Assembly (NCBI GenBank): GCA_002897615.1
Contig: BDTX01000011.1
Coordinates: 186,001 to 250,000 of the forward strand
Reading direction: 5' to 3'
Origin: a bacterium BMS3Bbin14
GTDB taxonomy: Bacteria; Desulfobacterota; Desulfobulbia; Desulfobulbales; Desulfobulbaceae
DNA length: 64,000 bases
A model generated the notes under the pieces. The model was not told where the DNA came from. It saw nothing but the letters and a program-made list of their open reading frames with translations, and did no database searches. How positions within the stretch are numbered: the first letter of the stretch is position 1; each line of letters begins with the position of its first letter. Below are positions 1-11,743 of this stretch, piece by piece. The position numbers and the translations under genes are program-made.

Positions 1-119
1 CGTTATCGGGCGGACCGCAGGGCGGCGCGGTGAAGGCCAAAAAATGCGCTCATTTGTCAATAATGCAATAAATTCCATATATTGCATAAAACTTCACCTC
101 AAGCCGTCACGGATTCAGG
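1..119 (+). repeat. Family 1 MITE-like element, truncated by window edge
   Basis: The right part of the dispersed family 1 repeat: GC-rich hairpin segment, the AATGCAATAAATTCC block and the terminal CGTCACGGATTCAGG. The left end lies outside the window. It sits 15 bp downstream of the glgP stop codon. Confidence 0.85.
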
Positions 120-134
120 TTCTTGTCTTTTCGT

Positions 135-2663
135 TCAATGCTCCCATAAAATCTGGTGCGCTTCCAACGGAATCTTCGCCTGCGGATGAGAAGGGATGAC
201 TCGTGCCGTGTAATCCGTTGCCGGCCGTTGGGTCGTGACCGTATAGGTATACAGATAGCCGTGAACGGCACCGATAAGCGGCTCGGTATTTTTCATCGGA
301 TAGACTTCCGCCGCCTGTTCGCCCAGGGGGTCCGCATAGAGCTCGACCTGTACTGTCTCCGGGTCCAGGTCATCGAGATAGACCTGGACCGTGAAAAAAG
401 TACCTTTGTCAACGGTTTTGCTTTCCAGGCGGCCGAAACGAATGCCGGACCAATGCTGCTCAAGCTTTGTTTCCCATTGGTTAATCTGCCGGGCAATCGC
501 CGTATTGGTCGTTCGCAGAGTCACTGCCGCCGCCATCTCAATATAATATTTTTCCGTATATTCTCTTACCATGCGATTGGCGGAGAAGTGGGGGGTCAGC
601 TTCGCCATGCTGTGACGCATGAGATGGACCCAGCGTTCCGGAATGCCCTTGGCGTTACGTTGATAGTAGAGGGGAATAATTTTATCTGCCAGCAGGGCAT
701 ATAGATCACGGGCCTCTTTGGCGTCCCAGGCCGGATCGTTATCATGCAGACCGCCGTCGCCCAATGACCAGCCGACCTCCCGGTTCCATGCCGCCGCCCA
801 CCAACCATCCAGTTCCGAGACATTCAGGCCGCCGTTGGCCAGTATTTTCATGCCGCTGGTGCCGCAGGCTTCCCAGGGGCGACGCGGGGTGTTGAGCCAC
901 AGGTCAACTCCCTGGACCAGGTGTTCCGCCACCAGCAGGTCATAGTCAACGAGAAAGACGACTTGCTGCTCCAGGTGAAACTCACGAATAAAATTGATCC
1001 AGGCCCGGATCATGGCCTGTCCTTCATGGTCCTGTGGATGGGCCTTGCCGGCAATGATCAGCTGCAGCGGCCGGTCATTGTCCAGGAGCAGGTGCGCCAA
1101 TCGTTCCGGTTCGTGCAACAGCAGGTCCGGACGTTTGTAGGAGGTAAAACGGCGGGCAAAACCGAGTGTCAGGACGTTCGGGTCGAAAATCGTTGCCGCT
1201 GCGAGCGGCTGGTGGGCTGCCGGGCCGTGCAAGGCCTGCTGCCGGACCAGTCGTTGCCGCAGCCAGGTAATCAGGCGCAGACGGTTTTTGGTCCGCATCG
1301 CCCATAACTGCTCAGCGGAGATTTTCATGATTGCCGTTTCAAGATCCCGGAGGTCCTCGCGCCAGCGTTCCTTGCCGCAGGCATCTGTCCACAGGCGATC
1401 GGATTCCGGGGAATCCCAGCTTGGCACATGGACGCCGTTGGTAACATGGCCGACCGGTACTTCTCCGGCCGGCCAGCGGGGGAAGAGCGGTTGGAATATA
1501 CTGCGGCTGACCCGGCCATGCAGCCGGCTGACCCCGTTAACGGCGCCGCAGCCATGCATGGCCAGCCAGGCCATGTGAAAGGGTTCCCGGCTGCCGCCGG
1601 CCCGGATATCGGTTCGTCCCCGGGCCAGCAGATCTTTGCATGAAATATCGAGGTCGGCGGCATACTCTTTCATGTATTGTTCGAATAACCAGGGGGCAAA
1701 ACGATCAAAACCGGCTTCCACCGGGGTGTGGGTGGTAAACAGGTTGCCGGCCCGGGTTGCGGTCAAGGCCACTTCAAAGGGAACCCGGTGTTGTATCATG
1801 AAAAATCGGGCTCGCTCCAGGACGACAAAGGCCGCATGCCCCTCGTTGAGGTGGCAGATTTCCGGGGTGATATGCAGGGTCTGCAGGAGACGATAGCCGC
1901 CGATTCCCAGGACGATTTCCTGTTGCAGCCGCATTTCCGGGCCGCCGCCATAGAGCTCGCTGGTGATCCCCCTGTCGGCGGGACTGTTGAGCGGGTCGTT
2001 GCTGTCCAGGAGATAGAGGGTAACCCGGCCGACCATGACCTGCCATGCCCGCAGCCGCAGTATCCTGCCGGGCAGACTCACTTCCACGAAGAGCCATTCG
2101 CCGTCATCATCGCGTACCGGCTGGATGGGTAATTGCGTGGGGTCGCTGTACGGGAAGAAAACCAGCTGGTTCCCCTGGGCGTCCAGCCCCTGGCGAAAAT
2201 ATCCCTGCTGGTATAACAGGCCGATGCCGATGACCGGTATGCCGAGTTCGCTGCCGGCCTTGAGGTAGTCGGCGGCCAGCACCCCAAGCCCGCCGGAATA
2301 GATGGGCAGGGACTCGTCCAGGCCGAATTCCATACTGAAGTAGGCGATGGTGGACAGGTCTGACTCCGGCCACTTTTGCCGAAACCACGTCGGCCGTTCG
2401 CGGGCGGTGCGCTGTTCCTGGCGCAGTTCACGTAACAGGGTGGTGAAATCGGTATCCGTCGTCAACCGGAGCAGGTATTTTCTGCTGACCGTCTGGAGAA
2501 TAAGCCATGGGTTGTGGGTACGGCTCCAGAGATCAGGGTCGATCCGTTGCCATAGCTTATCGGCAGCATGGCTCCAGGACCAGCGCAGGTCAAGGGCCAG
2601 TTCCCGCAGTTCGGACAATTCTTCCGGGAGATCGGAGAGTGGCATGCCGTATGAAGTTGTCAT
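135..2663 (-). CDS. glgP: Alpha-glucan (glycogen/maltodextrin) phosphorylase
   Basis: Cytoplasmic PLP enzyme that releases glucose-1-phosphate from alpha-1,4-glucans. The 842-residue length fits the alpha-glucan phosphorylase family with the N-terminal DUF3417 region (LALDLRWSWSHAADKLW near residue 20). The PLP region is visible as EACGTSGMKILANGG, in which the Lys carries the cofactor, and the substrate region has the HTPVEAGFDRF block. A 12-residue longer reading exists, but the ATG at 2663 is preceded by AGGAG at ideal spacing. The promoter side holds a 183-bp family 2 insertion only 24 bp upstream, so glgP transcription must start within it, beyond it, or read through from eno, which is on the same strand. 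Confidence 0.93.
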   Translation of the reverse strand: MTTSYGMPLSDLPEELSELRELALDLRWSWSHAADKLWQRIDPDLWSRTHNPWLILQTVSRKYLLRLTTDTDFTTLLRELRQEQRTARERPTWFRQKWPESDLSTIAYFSMEFGLDESLPIYSGGLGVLAADYLKAGSELGIPVIGIGLLYQQGYFRQGLDAQGNQLVFFPYSDPTQLPIQPVRDDDGEWLFVEVSLPGRILRLRAWQVMVGRVTLYLLDSNDPLNSPADRGITSELYGGGPEMRLQQEIVLGIGGYRLLQTLHITPEICHLNEGHAAFVVLERARFFMIQHRVPFEVALTATRAGNLFTTHTPVEAGFDRFAPWLFEQYMKEYAADLDISCKDLLARGRTDIRAGGSREPFHMAWLAMHGCGAVNGVSRLHGRVSRSIFQPLFPRWPAGEVPVGHVTNGVHVPSWDSPESDRLWTDACGKERWREDLRDLETAIMKISAEQLWAMRTKNRLRLITWLRQRLVRQQALHGPAAHQPLAAATIFDPNVLTLGFARRFTSYKRPDLLLHEPERLAHLLLDNDRPLQLIIAGKAHPQDHEGQAMIRAWINFIREFHLEQQVVFLVDYDLLVAEHLVQGVDLWLNTPRRPWEACGTSGMKILANGGLNVSELDGWWAAAWNREVGWSLGDGGLHDNDPAWDAKEARDLYALLADKIIPLYYQRNAKGIPERWVHLMRHSMAKLTPHFSANRMVREYTEKYYIEMAAAVTLRTTNTAIARQINQWETKLEQHWSGIRFGRLESKTVDKGTFFTVQVYLDDLDPETVQVELYADPLGEQAAEVYPMKNTEPLIGAVHGYLYTYTVTTQRPATDYTARVIPSHPQAKIPLEAHQILWEH

Positions 2664-2679
2664 GAAAATCTCCTGTGTA

Positions 2680-2687
2680 ATGCTGGT
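2680..2687. repeat. 8-bp target duplication, left copy (ATGCTGGT)
   Basis: ATGCTGGT occurs here and again at 2871-2878, exactly flanking the 183-bp element between them. This is the signature of a transposition event with 8-bp staggered cuts. Confidence 0.8.
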
Positions 2688-2870
2688 GTAACTGGTCACA
2701 GGGTGTGAAACTCTGCGCTATTCCTTACATCCAACCTGTAAACCTTCACAGGTGCCACAGATTTACGTAGTCGCTGCCGTTCGCAGGTAAGCGACCGAAG
2801 GGAGACTCCGGTAGTCCCTCTATGCGGGCGGGAGTGACCGCGTGAAGATGGGGTGCCTGTGACGGTTTAC
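2688..2870. mobile_element. Family 2 composite hairpin element (183 bp)
   Basis: Starts GTAACTGGTCACAGG and ends with the complement of GTAAACCGTCACAGG, giving imperfect terminal inverted repeats with GTAA tips. Positions 2738-2870 form a long imperfect palindrome of their own (GTAAACC to GGTTTAC); the first 50 bp recur at 38371 and, inverted, at 63702. Flanked by the 8-bp duplication ATGCTGGT. GTAA tips and 8-bp duplications are typical of IS66-family elements; no transposase is inside, so this is a non-autonomous derivative. Confidence 0.8.
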
Positions 2871-2893
2871 ATGCTGGTGCCGAGGCCTGCCAG

Positions 2894-4213
2894 TTACCCC
2901 CTGTCACCCCGGTTAAGTTCGGGCGGGACAACATAGGCGCCGGTTCCGGCATAGCGGGCGGCAGGTCCCAGTTCCTCTTCGATACGCAGCAACTGGTTGT
3001 ATTTTTCCACCCGTTCACCACGGGCCGGGGCGCCGGTCTTGAGGTGACCCGTATCCAGGGCCACGGTCATGTCGGCGATGAAACTGTCCACGGTCTCCCC
3101 GGAGCGATGCGAGACAAAGGCGCCCCAGCCGTGGTCGCGGGCCATCCGGGTGGCGGCGATTGTCTCGGTCAGGGTGCCGATCTGGTTGAGCTTGATCAGG
3201 ACGGCATTGGCAACGCCCTCCTTGATGCCGCGGGCAATCAGTTCCACGTTGGTGCAGAACAGGTCATCGCCGACCAGTTCAATTCGGCTGCCCAGGTGGC
3301 TCATGAGTATTTTCCAACCGTCCCAGTCGTCCTGGGCCATACCGTCTTCCAGCAGGACCAGGGGATAGCTGTCTGCCAGCTGCCGGTAATAGGCGGCCAT
3401 CTCCGCGGCTGTCAGTTTTCGGCCCTCGCTGCGCAGGTGGTAGCGGCCGTCCTCGTAGAATTCACTGGCAGCCGGATCGCAGGCAATGCCCACGTCTTTG
3501 CCGGGTTGCAGGCCGGCGGCGGAAATCGCGGCTGTAATCAATTTGAGCGGCTCTTCATTGGAACGGACTTGCGGGGCAAAACCGCCTTCATCGCCCACCC
3601 CGACCGACAGCCCCTGTTGCTCAAGGATGGTCTGCAGGGCGTGGTAGACCTCGCTTCCCCATTCAAGGGCCTGGCGGAAACCGGCGGCACCATAGGGCGC
3701 GATCATGTATTCCTGGAAATCGGCTCCCTGCCAGTGGGCATGGACCCCGCCATTGAGAATGTTCATGTGGGGGACCGGCAGACGGGTCGCCCCCGGACCA
3801 CCGAGGTACTGAAATAATCGCAGCCCGCTGGCCCGGGCGGCCGCCCGGGCGACTGCCAGCGAGACCCCGAGGATTGCATTGGCACCCAGCCGGGCCTTGT
3901 TGGGAGTGCCGTCAAGGGCTATCATGGTTTGATCGATCTGCGCCTGCCTCCGTACATCCATGCCCCGGAGGTGCGGCGCTATCGTCTCCTTGACATTGGC
4001 CACTGCCTGCAGTACCCCTTTGCCGCCAAAACGACTGCTGTCGCCGTCGCGCAGTTCCACCGCCTCACGGCTGCCGGTTGAAGCCCCGGCAGGGACGGCG
4101 GCCCGGGCCCGGGTTCCATCCATAAGTTCGCAATCCACCTCTACCGTTGGATTACCGCGGGAGTCAAGAATTTCACGGGCCGTAATCGATTGAATGGCGA
4201 ATTTATTCTTCAT
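2894..4213 (-). CDS. eno: Enolase
   Basis: Interconverts 2-phosphoglycerate and phosphoenolpyruvate in glycolysis/gluconeogenesis. The 439-residue protein starts with the enolase hallmark [18 protein letters not shown], carries the DEGGFAPQ block, a Mg-binding [10 protein letters not shown] segment and the catalytic-lysine/His region [13 protein letters not shown] followed by SHRSGETVD. The start has a good ribosome site (AAAGGGAG). A family 1 element begins 25 bp upstream of the start, so its promoter lies inside or beyond that repeat. It precedes glgP in the same orientation. Confidence 0.97.
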   Translation of the reverse strand: MKNKFAIQSITAREILDSRGNPTVEVDCELMDGTRARAAVPAGASTGSREAVELRDGDSSRFGGKGVLQAVANVKETIAPHLRGMDVRRQAQIDQTMIALDGTPNKARLGANAILGVSLAVARAAARASGLRLFQYLGGPGATRLPVPHMNILNGGVHAHWQGADFQEYMIAPYGAAGFRQALEWGSEVYHALQTILEQQGLSVGVGDEGGFAPQVRSNEEPLKLITAAISAAGLQPGKDVGIACDPAASEFYEDGRYHLRSEGRKLTAAEMAAYYRQLADSYPLVLLEDGMAQDDWDGWKILMSHLGSRIELVGDDLFCTNVELIARGIKEGVANAVLIKLNQIGTLTETIAATRMARDHGWGAFVSHRSGETVDSFIADMTVALDTGHLKTGAPARGERVEKYNQLLRIEEELGPAARYAGTGAYVVPPELNRGDRG

Positions 4214-4238
4214 GTTGTTCTCCCTTTTTCAGGTTTAT

Positions 4239-4457
4239 CCTGAATTCGTGACGGCTTGAGGTGATGTTTCAGGCAATATATGGAATTTATTGTATTATTG
4301 TCAAATAAGTGCATTCCCTGGTCTTCACTGCTCCGCCCTCCGGTTCGCCCGATAACGGCACACCTGCTGCATTGGTAACTAGTTGATATCAATCCATGAT
4401 AATCAACATCGTTGCTGCCTTACATCTGCGCCGCTCCCGAACGCTCACGGATACAAG
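4239..4457 (-). mobile_element. Family 1 MITE-like element, full length, diverged
   Basis: 219 bp in reverse orientation, from CCTGAATTCGTGACGG to a decayed right tip GGATACAAG. TTTAT lies just outside both ends (offset by one base on the right), compatible with a 5-bp target duplication. One of the most diverged copies, sitting immediately upstream of eno. Confidence 0.8.
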
Positions 4458-4829
4458 ATTTATGTCTCCGCCGGTCTCATAGTCAGAGACGCTAATAGGA
4501 AATATGATCACCATTGGCTACAATTGCAAGCCGGTCCTCGCAATCTATTCGGGTTGTCTTGGTAAACTCGTCCGGGTTGAGTCTCCCTCGAGGTTGTCGC
4601 TCCCTGTTGGACCGTTACGTCTCGGGAGCAATATCGGTTTGAGGCTCATGGCATCAATGCCGAAATTCACCGGATATAGGCATGAAAATGGACCCGGGGA
4701 AATATATTTCCGGCAGGTTGATGGTATTGAGGAGACCGGGGGGAAAGATCGTTTCAGGAGGTCCACTCATCTGTTTAAACGAGTGGGCGAGGTCGCGGAG
4801 ACGGCACGGCGGTAAGGCCCGGGTGGGCT
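4458..4829. other. Non-coding gap, nothing recognised
   Basis: About 370 bp between a family 1 element and the pcm stop codon. A 103-codon open frame (4504-4815, plus strand) has no recognisable family, no good ribosome site and an unconvincing composition, so it is not called as a gene. No RNA gene was recognised. Confidence 0.4.
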
Positions 4830-5498
4830 TCAGGTTGTCCAGCCATGCACTCCTATGAGATTGACAAAACGCACCGTTTCGATGGTTTTTGTCGTGATTT
4901 CGCCCTGGTTTTTTTCGAGAAGCTGCAGGTTCTGCAAATATTGATCGCCGACCGGAATGATCATCCGCCCCGGGTCGGCAAGCTGGTCAACGAGCGGCTG
5001 CGGAATCTTGGGTCCGCCGGCAGTCACGAGGATCCCGTCAAAGGGGGCCTCGTCGGGCCAGCCGATGGTACCGTCGTCGAGCCGGGAAACGATGTTGTGA
5101 TAACGAAGGCGGTCAAATATCTTGCGGGCCCGAACCAGCAGGGCATCAATTCTTTCAATGGTAAAGACCCGTTCGCATATCCGGGAGAGGACCGCGGCCT
5201 GGTAGCCCGAACCGGTCCCTATTTCCAGGACCCTTTCCCCGCCCTTCAGCTGGAGGGCCTGGGTCATGAGTGCCACGATATAGGGTTGGGAGATGGTCTG
5301 GCCGGAGCTGATGGGCAGAGGATGGTCACCATAGGCCAACGCCGCCATGGCATCGTCGACAAAGAGATGCCGCGGCACGGTGCGCATGGCCTGCAACGTT
5401 TTCGGGTCGTGGATTCCCCGGGGGATGAGCTGTTCCTCAACCATCCTCTCCCGGTTGATATCCCAGGGTGACGGTGAACTCACTTTATCTTTTTCCAA
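4830..5498 (-). CDS. pcm: Protein-L-isoaspartate O-methyltransferase
   Basis: SAM-dependent repair enzyme that methylates isoaspartyl residues in damaged proteins. The 222-residue protein has the PCMT hallmarks: [41 protein letters not shown], and SAM motif [17 protein letters not shown], then [14 protein letters not shown]. The likely start is TTG with AAGGA six bases upstream. Its first codons overlap the 3' end of the lipoprotein gene (stop at 5480), so the two are translationally coupled. Confidence 0.95.
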   Translation of the reverse strand: MEKDKVSSPSPWDINRERMVEEQLIPRGIHDPKTLQAMRTVPRHLFVDDAMAALAYGDHPLPISSGQTISQPYIVALMTQALQLKGGERVLEIGTGSGYQAAVLSRICERVFTIERIDALLVRARKIFDRLRYHNIVSRLDDGTIGWPDEAPFDGILVTAGGPKIPQPLVDQLADPGRMIIPVGDQYLQNLQLLEKNQGEITTKTIETVRFVNLIGVHGWTT

Positions 5499-5857
5499 GT
5501 GAAATCCTTGGCCCAGTCGCGATATTTTTTGTTAAAAGATCGGAATTCACATTTGGTGACCCGGTCCCCGGCCAGGGTGATAATCAGCATTTCGTAGCCG
5601 TTTGGCTTCATCAGCGAGCCCACGAACGGCGTTTTTTCCAGAAAATTACGCTGCGTCTGATAATAGACGTACTCCTCAACTCCCGGAGAGACCAGGCGGT
5701 GCCCGTTCGGCTCACCAAGGTAACGCAGGACATCCTGGCGGGTGGAGCGGCCGGCCTGAATCAGGCTGGCATCCGAGGCGAGGTGCCGGACCGGCTTGGA
5801 GTAACAGCCGCCAAGGAGCAGCAGGGCTGTGAGCATAATAAAAAAGGTGCGGGGCAT
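5480..5857 (-). CDS. BamE/OmlA-like small lipoprotein
   Basis: A 125-residue predicted outer-membrane lipoprotein. It has a short basic start, a hydrophobic stretch and a lipobox LGGC, with Cys18 the expected lipidation site. The mature part has the SmpA/OmlA-like pattern [21 protein letters not shown] seen in BamE-type domains, followed by beta-rich sequence. Function beyond outer-membrane localisation cannot be read from the sequence. It overlaps pcm by 19 bp and probably shares its transcript. Confidence 0.7.
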   Translation of the reverse strand: MPRTFFIMLTALLLLGGCYSKPVRHLASDASLIQAGRSTRQDVLRYLGEPNGHRLVSPGVEEYVYYQTQRNFLEKTPFVGSLMKPNGYEMLIITLAGDRVTKCEFRSFNKKYRDWAKDFTWKKIK

Positions 5858-5912
5858 GTTTTTTTCTCCGGCGATGGTGACAGACGCAATAGCTTATATT
5901 CGCAGGGAACCA

Positions 5913-6072
5913 GTGTCATGTCAAGTGACAAATAACGCAAGATTGCGAAGTAATTTGGCGTTCCGGCAAGACACGGCTGCCGGCGCACAGCAACGCTATG
6001 TAACTGAAGTCGTAACACAGCCGGAACGCCAAAGAACGAGCGAGGTGCGTCGATTGACGATTGACAGGACAC
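5913..6072. mobile_element. Family 3 inverted-repeat element
   Basis: About 160 bp bounded by GTGTCATGTCAA and the complement of GTGTCCTGTCAA (11 of 12 bases matching). Internally it has a long imperfect palindrome (GGCGTTCC ... GGAACGCC). The same unit recurs inverted at 22855-22985, and one end is found at 30439-30464. It fills the gap upstream of the lipoprotein gene and downstream of htpG. Confidence 0.7.
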
Positions 6073-6125
6073 CTGCAGTTTATATCGTGATCGCCTTTTT
6101 TTTTCAAGCCAATTGGCTGCCGGGG

Positions 6126-8006
<1,881 letters not shown>

Positions 8007-8074
8007 GGCTGGCATCCTCTTTTTTATGGTTCAAGATGATGATTTTGGGTATGTTTGCTCTGTTCGGCCAATAT

Positions 8075-8292
8075 TCTGAATCCGTGAGCGTTCGAGAACG
8101 GTGCAGACGCAAGGCGGCAACGATGTTGATTATCCTGGTGTGATATCAACTTTGTTGCCAACGCAACAGCTGCGCCGTTATCGGGCGGACCGCAGTCCGG
8201 CGCGGTAAAGACCGGCAAACGCGTTTGTTCAGCAATAAGGCAATAAATTCCACATATTGCGTGGGGTGTCCGCAAGCCGTCATGGATTCAGA
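8075..8292 (+). mobile_element. Family 1 MITE-like element, full length
   Basis: 218 bp in forward orientation (TCTGAATCCGTGAGCG ... GTCATGGATTCAGA), short subtype. It lies between divergent htpG and hemY. Flanks AATAT and AACAT suggest an eroded 5-bp target duplication. Confidence 0.85.
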
Positions 8293-8380
8293 AACATAAT
8301 AAGTATGATTCCCATCCTGTCAAGCAGGAGGGGCATGTTGCTCAATTCTATCTTTTTCCTGTAGTTACAAGGGGCTCCGT

Positions 8381-9799
8381 TTGTTGATGAATACCAGAAC
8401 CGTAGATGTCCTTGTCGTTGGCGCCGGTCTCTCGGGGCTCAGTGTGGCCCGTTTTTTGCGAAACGACCGGCCCGATCTTTCCCTGCTGGTCATGGAAAAA
8501 AGCGATCGTCCCGGCGGCGCGATTCTGAGCCACAGCGAAGAAGGATACCTGGCTGAATGGGGGGCGCACGGCTTTCTCGACAACTGCGAGGAGAGCCGCA
8601 GCCTGATCGCCCTGGCCGGGCTGGAACAGGAGGTGGACAAGGCGCCGCTGGACAGGTTTGCCCGTTTCATCTGCCTGCACGGCAAGCTGAACCTTGTTCC
8701 GCAGACCCCGGGAAAGATCATCCGTTCCAACCTGGTGCCGATCCTGGCCAAGTTGCGGATCCTGGGGGAGATGTGGAAAAAACCGCTGGCCGGCGAACCT
8801 ACCGTGGCGGACTGGGTCCGGCATCGTTTCGGCCAGGCGCTGCTGCCCTTTGCCGATGCGGTCTTCACCGGCACCTATGCCGGTGATATCAACCGGCTGG
8901 TCATGGATGCGGTGATGCCGGGGGTCCGGGCGCTGGAGCAGGAGCACGGTTCGGTACTCAGGGGGCTTTTGCAGAAGAGGAAGGCCGGCAAAAAAGAGGG
9001 AAAGCCCAAGGAGGGTCACGGCCTGCCGGCCATGACCAGCTTCAGCACCGGCATGGCCCGCCTGCCGCAGGCCCTGGCGGCAGGGCCGCCTTTGAGCCGG
9101 GATATATTCTATCGGACCGAAGTGACGAGGATTATTCCCGGCACCGGCCGCTGGGGAGTCCGGACCCGGCAACAGAGCCTGCGCTGTCGTCACCTGGTAC
9201 TGGCCCTGCCGGTCAACCAGGCCCTGGCCCTGCTTGACCCGGTGACCGCCGTTTCCCCTCCGCCCCTGGATTGTCTGCCTGAGGCCCGGATTGCCACCAT
9301 TGCGCTGGGCTTCACGGACCAGGCGAAAATTCCCTTCGGTTTTGGTTACCTGGCCCCGGAGCAGGAACAGCGTTTCGCCCTGGGTGCCCTTTTCTCCTCG
9401 CACATGTTTCCGGGCCGCGCCCCGCAGGGACACGTCCTGCTGGAGGCCTTGGTCGGCGGCCGCCGCCACCCGGAGCGGCTGGAGCTTGATGATGATGAGC
9501 TGGTCGGCCGGGTCTGCGAAGACCTGCGGCAGCTCCTCGATCTGCCGCCTGACCCCTGCTATGCCAGGGTCATGCGGCCCCGGGCGGGGATCCCGCAGCT
9601 GGAAGCGGGTTATCCGGCCCTGCTCGGCTGGCGGGACAAGGTGCTGGCCGCTCATCCTTGCCTGCATATCTGCGGCTTTGGCTGGCAGGGAATCGGCATC
9701 AACGATATGACCAAGGTGGCGAGAAAGGTGGCGGACGATATCCTGGCCGGAACCAGGGAAGAAACGGGGGAGACGGAGGTCAAGGGAGTTTATTTCTGA
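8381..9799 (+). CDS. hemY: Protoporphyrinogen oxidase (HemY type)
   Basis: FAD enzyme that converts protoporphyrinogen IX (or coproporphyrinogen III in coproporphyrin-type pathways) in haem synthesis. The 472-residue protein opens with the dinucleotide-binding motif VVGAGLSGLSVARFL, followed by EKSDRPGGAI, and ends with the FAD-contact segment HICGFGWQGIGINDM. AAGGGG lies six bases before a TTG at 8381, which is the favoured start; an ATG follows at 8387. It is divergent from htpG across a family 1 element and convergent with dnaA. Family membership is clear, but the exact porphyrin substrate is not. Confidence 0.88.
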   Translation: MLMNTRTVDVLVVGAGLSGLSVARFLRNDRPDLSLLVMEKSDRPGGAILSHSEEGYLAEWGAHGFLDNCEESRSLIALAGLEQEVDKAPLDRFARFICLHGKLNLVPQTPGKIIRSNLVPILAKLRILGEMWKKPLAGEPTVADWVRHRFGQALLPFADAVFTGTYAGDINRLVMDAVMPGVRALEQEHGSVLRGLLQKRKAGKKEGKPKEGHGLPAMTSFSTGMARLPQALAAGPPLSRDIFYRTEVTRIIPGTGRWGVRTRQQSLRCRHLVLALPVNQALALLDPVTAVSPPPLDCLPEARIATIALGFTDQAKIPFGFGYLAPEQEQRFALGALFSSHMFPGRAPQGHVLLEALVGGRRHPERLELDDDELVGRVCEDLRQLLDLPPDPCYARVMRPRAGIPQLEAGYPALLGWRDKVLAAHPCLHICGFGWQGIGINDMTKVARKVADDILAGTREETGETEVKGVYF

Positions 9800-9889
9800 T
9801 CCGGCGGCGCCGGCCAGGAAAAACGGCGGCGCCCGGTCCGGTAACCAGTCGTTACCGGCACAGAATCGATCATTTGCCGAAACACGGCT

Positions 9890-11239
9890 TCAGGATGGTT
9901 CCTTCAGTTTACGGCAGAGGAGTTTCACCTGCTCCCGGACCGCGGTCTTGCGTGACATGTTCTGGGTCACAACCCGGATCGCATGGAGGACCGTGGAATG
10001 GTCCCGGTTGTAGAGTTGGCCGATATCCGCCAGTGACTGGTCGGTATACTTTCTGGTCAGGTACATGGCCACCTGGCGGGGAAAGGTGACGGAGCGCTTA
10101 CGGGAACGGGACTGCAGGTCATCGACGCTCACCTTGAACTGACAGCCGACAAAATCACGGATGATCTCGGCGTTGAGTTCGGCGGGATTGCCTATAAGTC
10201 CTTGCAGTACCTCGTTGATCATGGCCCGGTCCGGCGGGGTGTCCAGCAGGCATGATTTGCCCTTGATGCCGATAATGGCGCTTTCCGTCTTCCGGATATC
10301 GCCGTGTAACCGGCGGGCCAGCAGGTCAATCAGGTCATCGTCCAGGACCAGGTTCTTGCCGGCGGCCTTGTGGCGGATGATGTTGACCCTGGTTTCATAA
10401 TCAGGATCCTCGATTTTGGTCACCAGGCCGGATGTCATGCGGGACCTGAAGTCGGCATCGATTCCCTCCATCTGCCGCGGTGCCACGGCTGCGGTCAGGA
10501 TGACCCGCCGGCCCGACTTGATCAGGTAGTCGAGGATGGTGTTCAATTCTTCCTGGGTCTTGTTTTTGCCGGTCAGGGTGTGAACGTCTTCAACGAGCAG
10601 GATATCGCAGTCCCGGACATATTTTTTGGAAAACTGCTCCATCTTCTTGCTTCGGATCCCCTTGACCATCTCGGCTGAAAACTGCTGGGCCGTCAGGTAA
10701 TGCATCATGGTTGACGGCGCATGGTCGAGGATGGAGTGGACGACGGCCTGGGTGAGATGGCTCTTGCCGAGGCCGGGCGAACTGTTGATAAAGAGGCAGC
10801 GGCCGAAGGTGTTCTCCCCATGGGCCAGCGCCCGGCAGGCTGATGTGGCGAGCAGGTTGGACTCGCCGACCATGAACTGGTCAAAGGTGTAGCCGGGGTG
10901 CAGGGAACGGATCGTGGTGGCGCCGGCCCGGACTCCGGGCAGTCGTAACTGCTCCGCCGGTCCGCCTTTAAGCTGCCTGGTCGACTGCCTGGCCACTGAC
11001 AGGCGGAGGTGACGGTTGCCCGGTGCCAGTTCGTGAAGCTTGGTCTTGATCAGGTCAAGGTAGCGGTCCTGGATCCAGGAGCAAAAGTAACGGTCAGGAC
11101 CGGTGAGTTCGAGCACCTTGTCATCCTGGCGTTGGCAGGCAAGCGGCTTGATCCACAGGGTATACTCGCTATTGGATAGAGATTCCTGTAAAGATTCCCT
11201 TATTGTATCCCAGAGCATTGAGCCTGTTTCCCGGAGCAT
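9890..11239 (-). CDS. dnaA: Chromosomal replication initiator DnaA
   Basis: AAA+ initiator that binds DnaA boxes and opens the origin. The 449-residue protein has the N-terminal domain I ([17 protein letters not shown]), Walker [13 protein letters not shown], Walker [13 protein letters not shown], and the C-terminal DNA-binding signature [12 protein letters not shown]. The ATG at 11239 has AAGGA nine bases upstream. The 1.1 kb upstream is non-coding and holds a perfect DnaA box, suggesting autoregulation and/or the origin. dnaN and recF are not adjacent. Confidence 0.96.
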   Translation of the reverse strand: MLRETGSMLWDTIRESLQESLSNSEYTLWIKPLACQRQDDKVLELTGPDRYFCSWIQDRYLDLIKTKLHELAPGNRHLRLSVARQSTRQLKGGPAEQLRLPGVRAGATTIRSLHPGYTFDQFMVGESNLLATSACRALAHGENTFGRCLFINSSPGLGKSHLTQAVVHSILDHAPSTMMHYLTAQQFSAEMVKGIRSKKMEQFSKKYVRDCDILLVEDVHTLTGKNKTQEELNTILDYLIKSGRRVILTAAVAPRQMEGIDADFRSRMTSGLVTKIEDPDYETRVNIIRHKAAGKNLVLDDDLIDLLARRLHGDIRKTESAIIGIKGKSCLLDTPPDRAMINEVLQGLIGNPAELNAEIIRDFVGCQFKVSVDDLQSRSRKRSVTFPRQVAMYLTRKYTDQSLADIGQLYNRDHSTVLHAIRVVTQNMSRKTAVREQVKLLCRKLKEPS

Positions 11240-11426
11240 TTGATACCATCCTTTTGCTGTGCCGAAGTCTGATTATAACGGACTGGAGTTTATTCTCTTT
11301 TAGAGTCTTTCCGTCTCACCATACGGCATTTTTTGTGTGTAATATTTTTATGCTGCCTGGTGTAGCAGCCTTGGTGGTAAATACCCTCCGGCTGCTGCGA
11401 TATTATAGATCGCTTACCAGGTGATA

Positions 11427-11463
11427 CTCCCGCAGCTTACAGCTTGCTGCGGGGGAGCTTTTT
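11427..11463 (+). terminator. Rho-independent terminator-like hairpin
   Basis: CTCCCGCAGC pairs with GCTGCGGGGGAG across a short loop and is followed by CTTTTT on the plus strand. No plus-strand gene is evident just upstream, so it may end a small RNA transcribed from the dnaA upstream region. Confidence 0.5.
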
Positions 11464-11734
11464 CTGAGAAAAAGGAACAGATCCTGAGCGGCAAAAACGA
11501 GATCAATTTGATGGATCCTGTAATACTGCGAAAGAGGTCCCGGGGTCAAAGTTGATTTAGCGTGATTTGTTGAGGACCGACTGGGAATTATAAACAAAAA
11601 TAAACAAAATACCTTGTCCTGCAACGAGGAGCGTTTACAATTCAACAAATGAACAAACCAGCACAACAGCGTGCTTTTTGTGGGAGATGATAAAAGTCGT
11701 TCGGATTCGGCAGGTTAGGCGATTATGTAAAAGT

Positions 11735-11743
11735 TATCCACAA
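11735..11743 (+). promoter_or_regulatory. Perfect DnaA box
   Basis: TTATCCACA exactly matches the strongest DnaA-binding consensus, within AT-rich DNA about 500 bp upstream of dnaA. Confidence 0.6.

Noticed and set aside
4504-4815. Possible 103-residue gene in the gap before pcm
   Set aside because: No family, weak start and no coding-like composition.
8348-9667. 439-codon open frame on minus, antisense to hemY
   Set aside because: It is a shadow of the GC-rich hemY gene; composition is Gln/Arg/Pro-rich and no family is recognisable.
11203-11424. 73-codon frame on plus ending just before the terminator hairpin
   Set aside because: It overlaps the dnaA start region and lacks a ribosome site; a small RNA is a better explanation if the region is transcribed.
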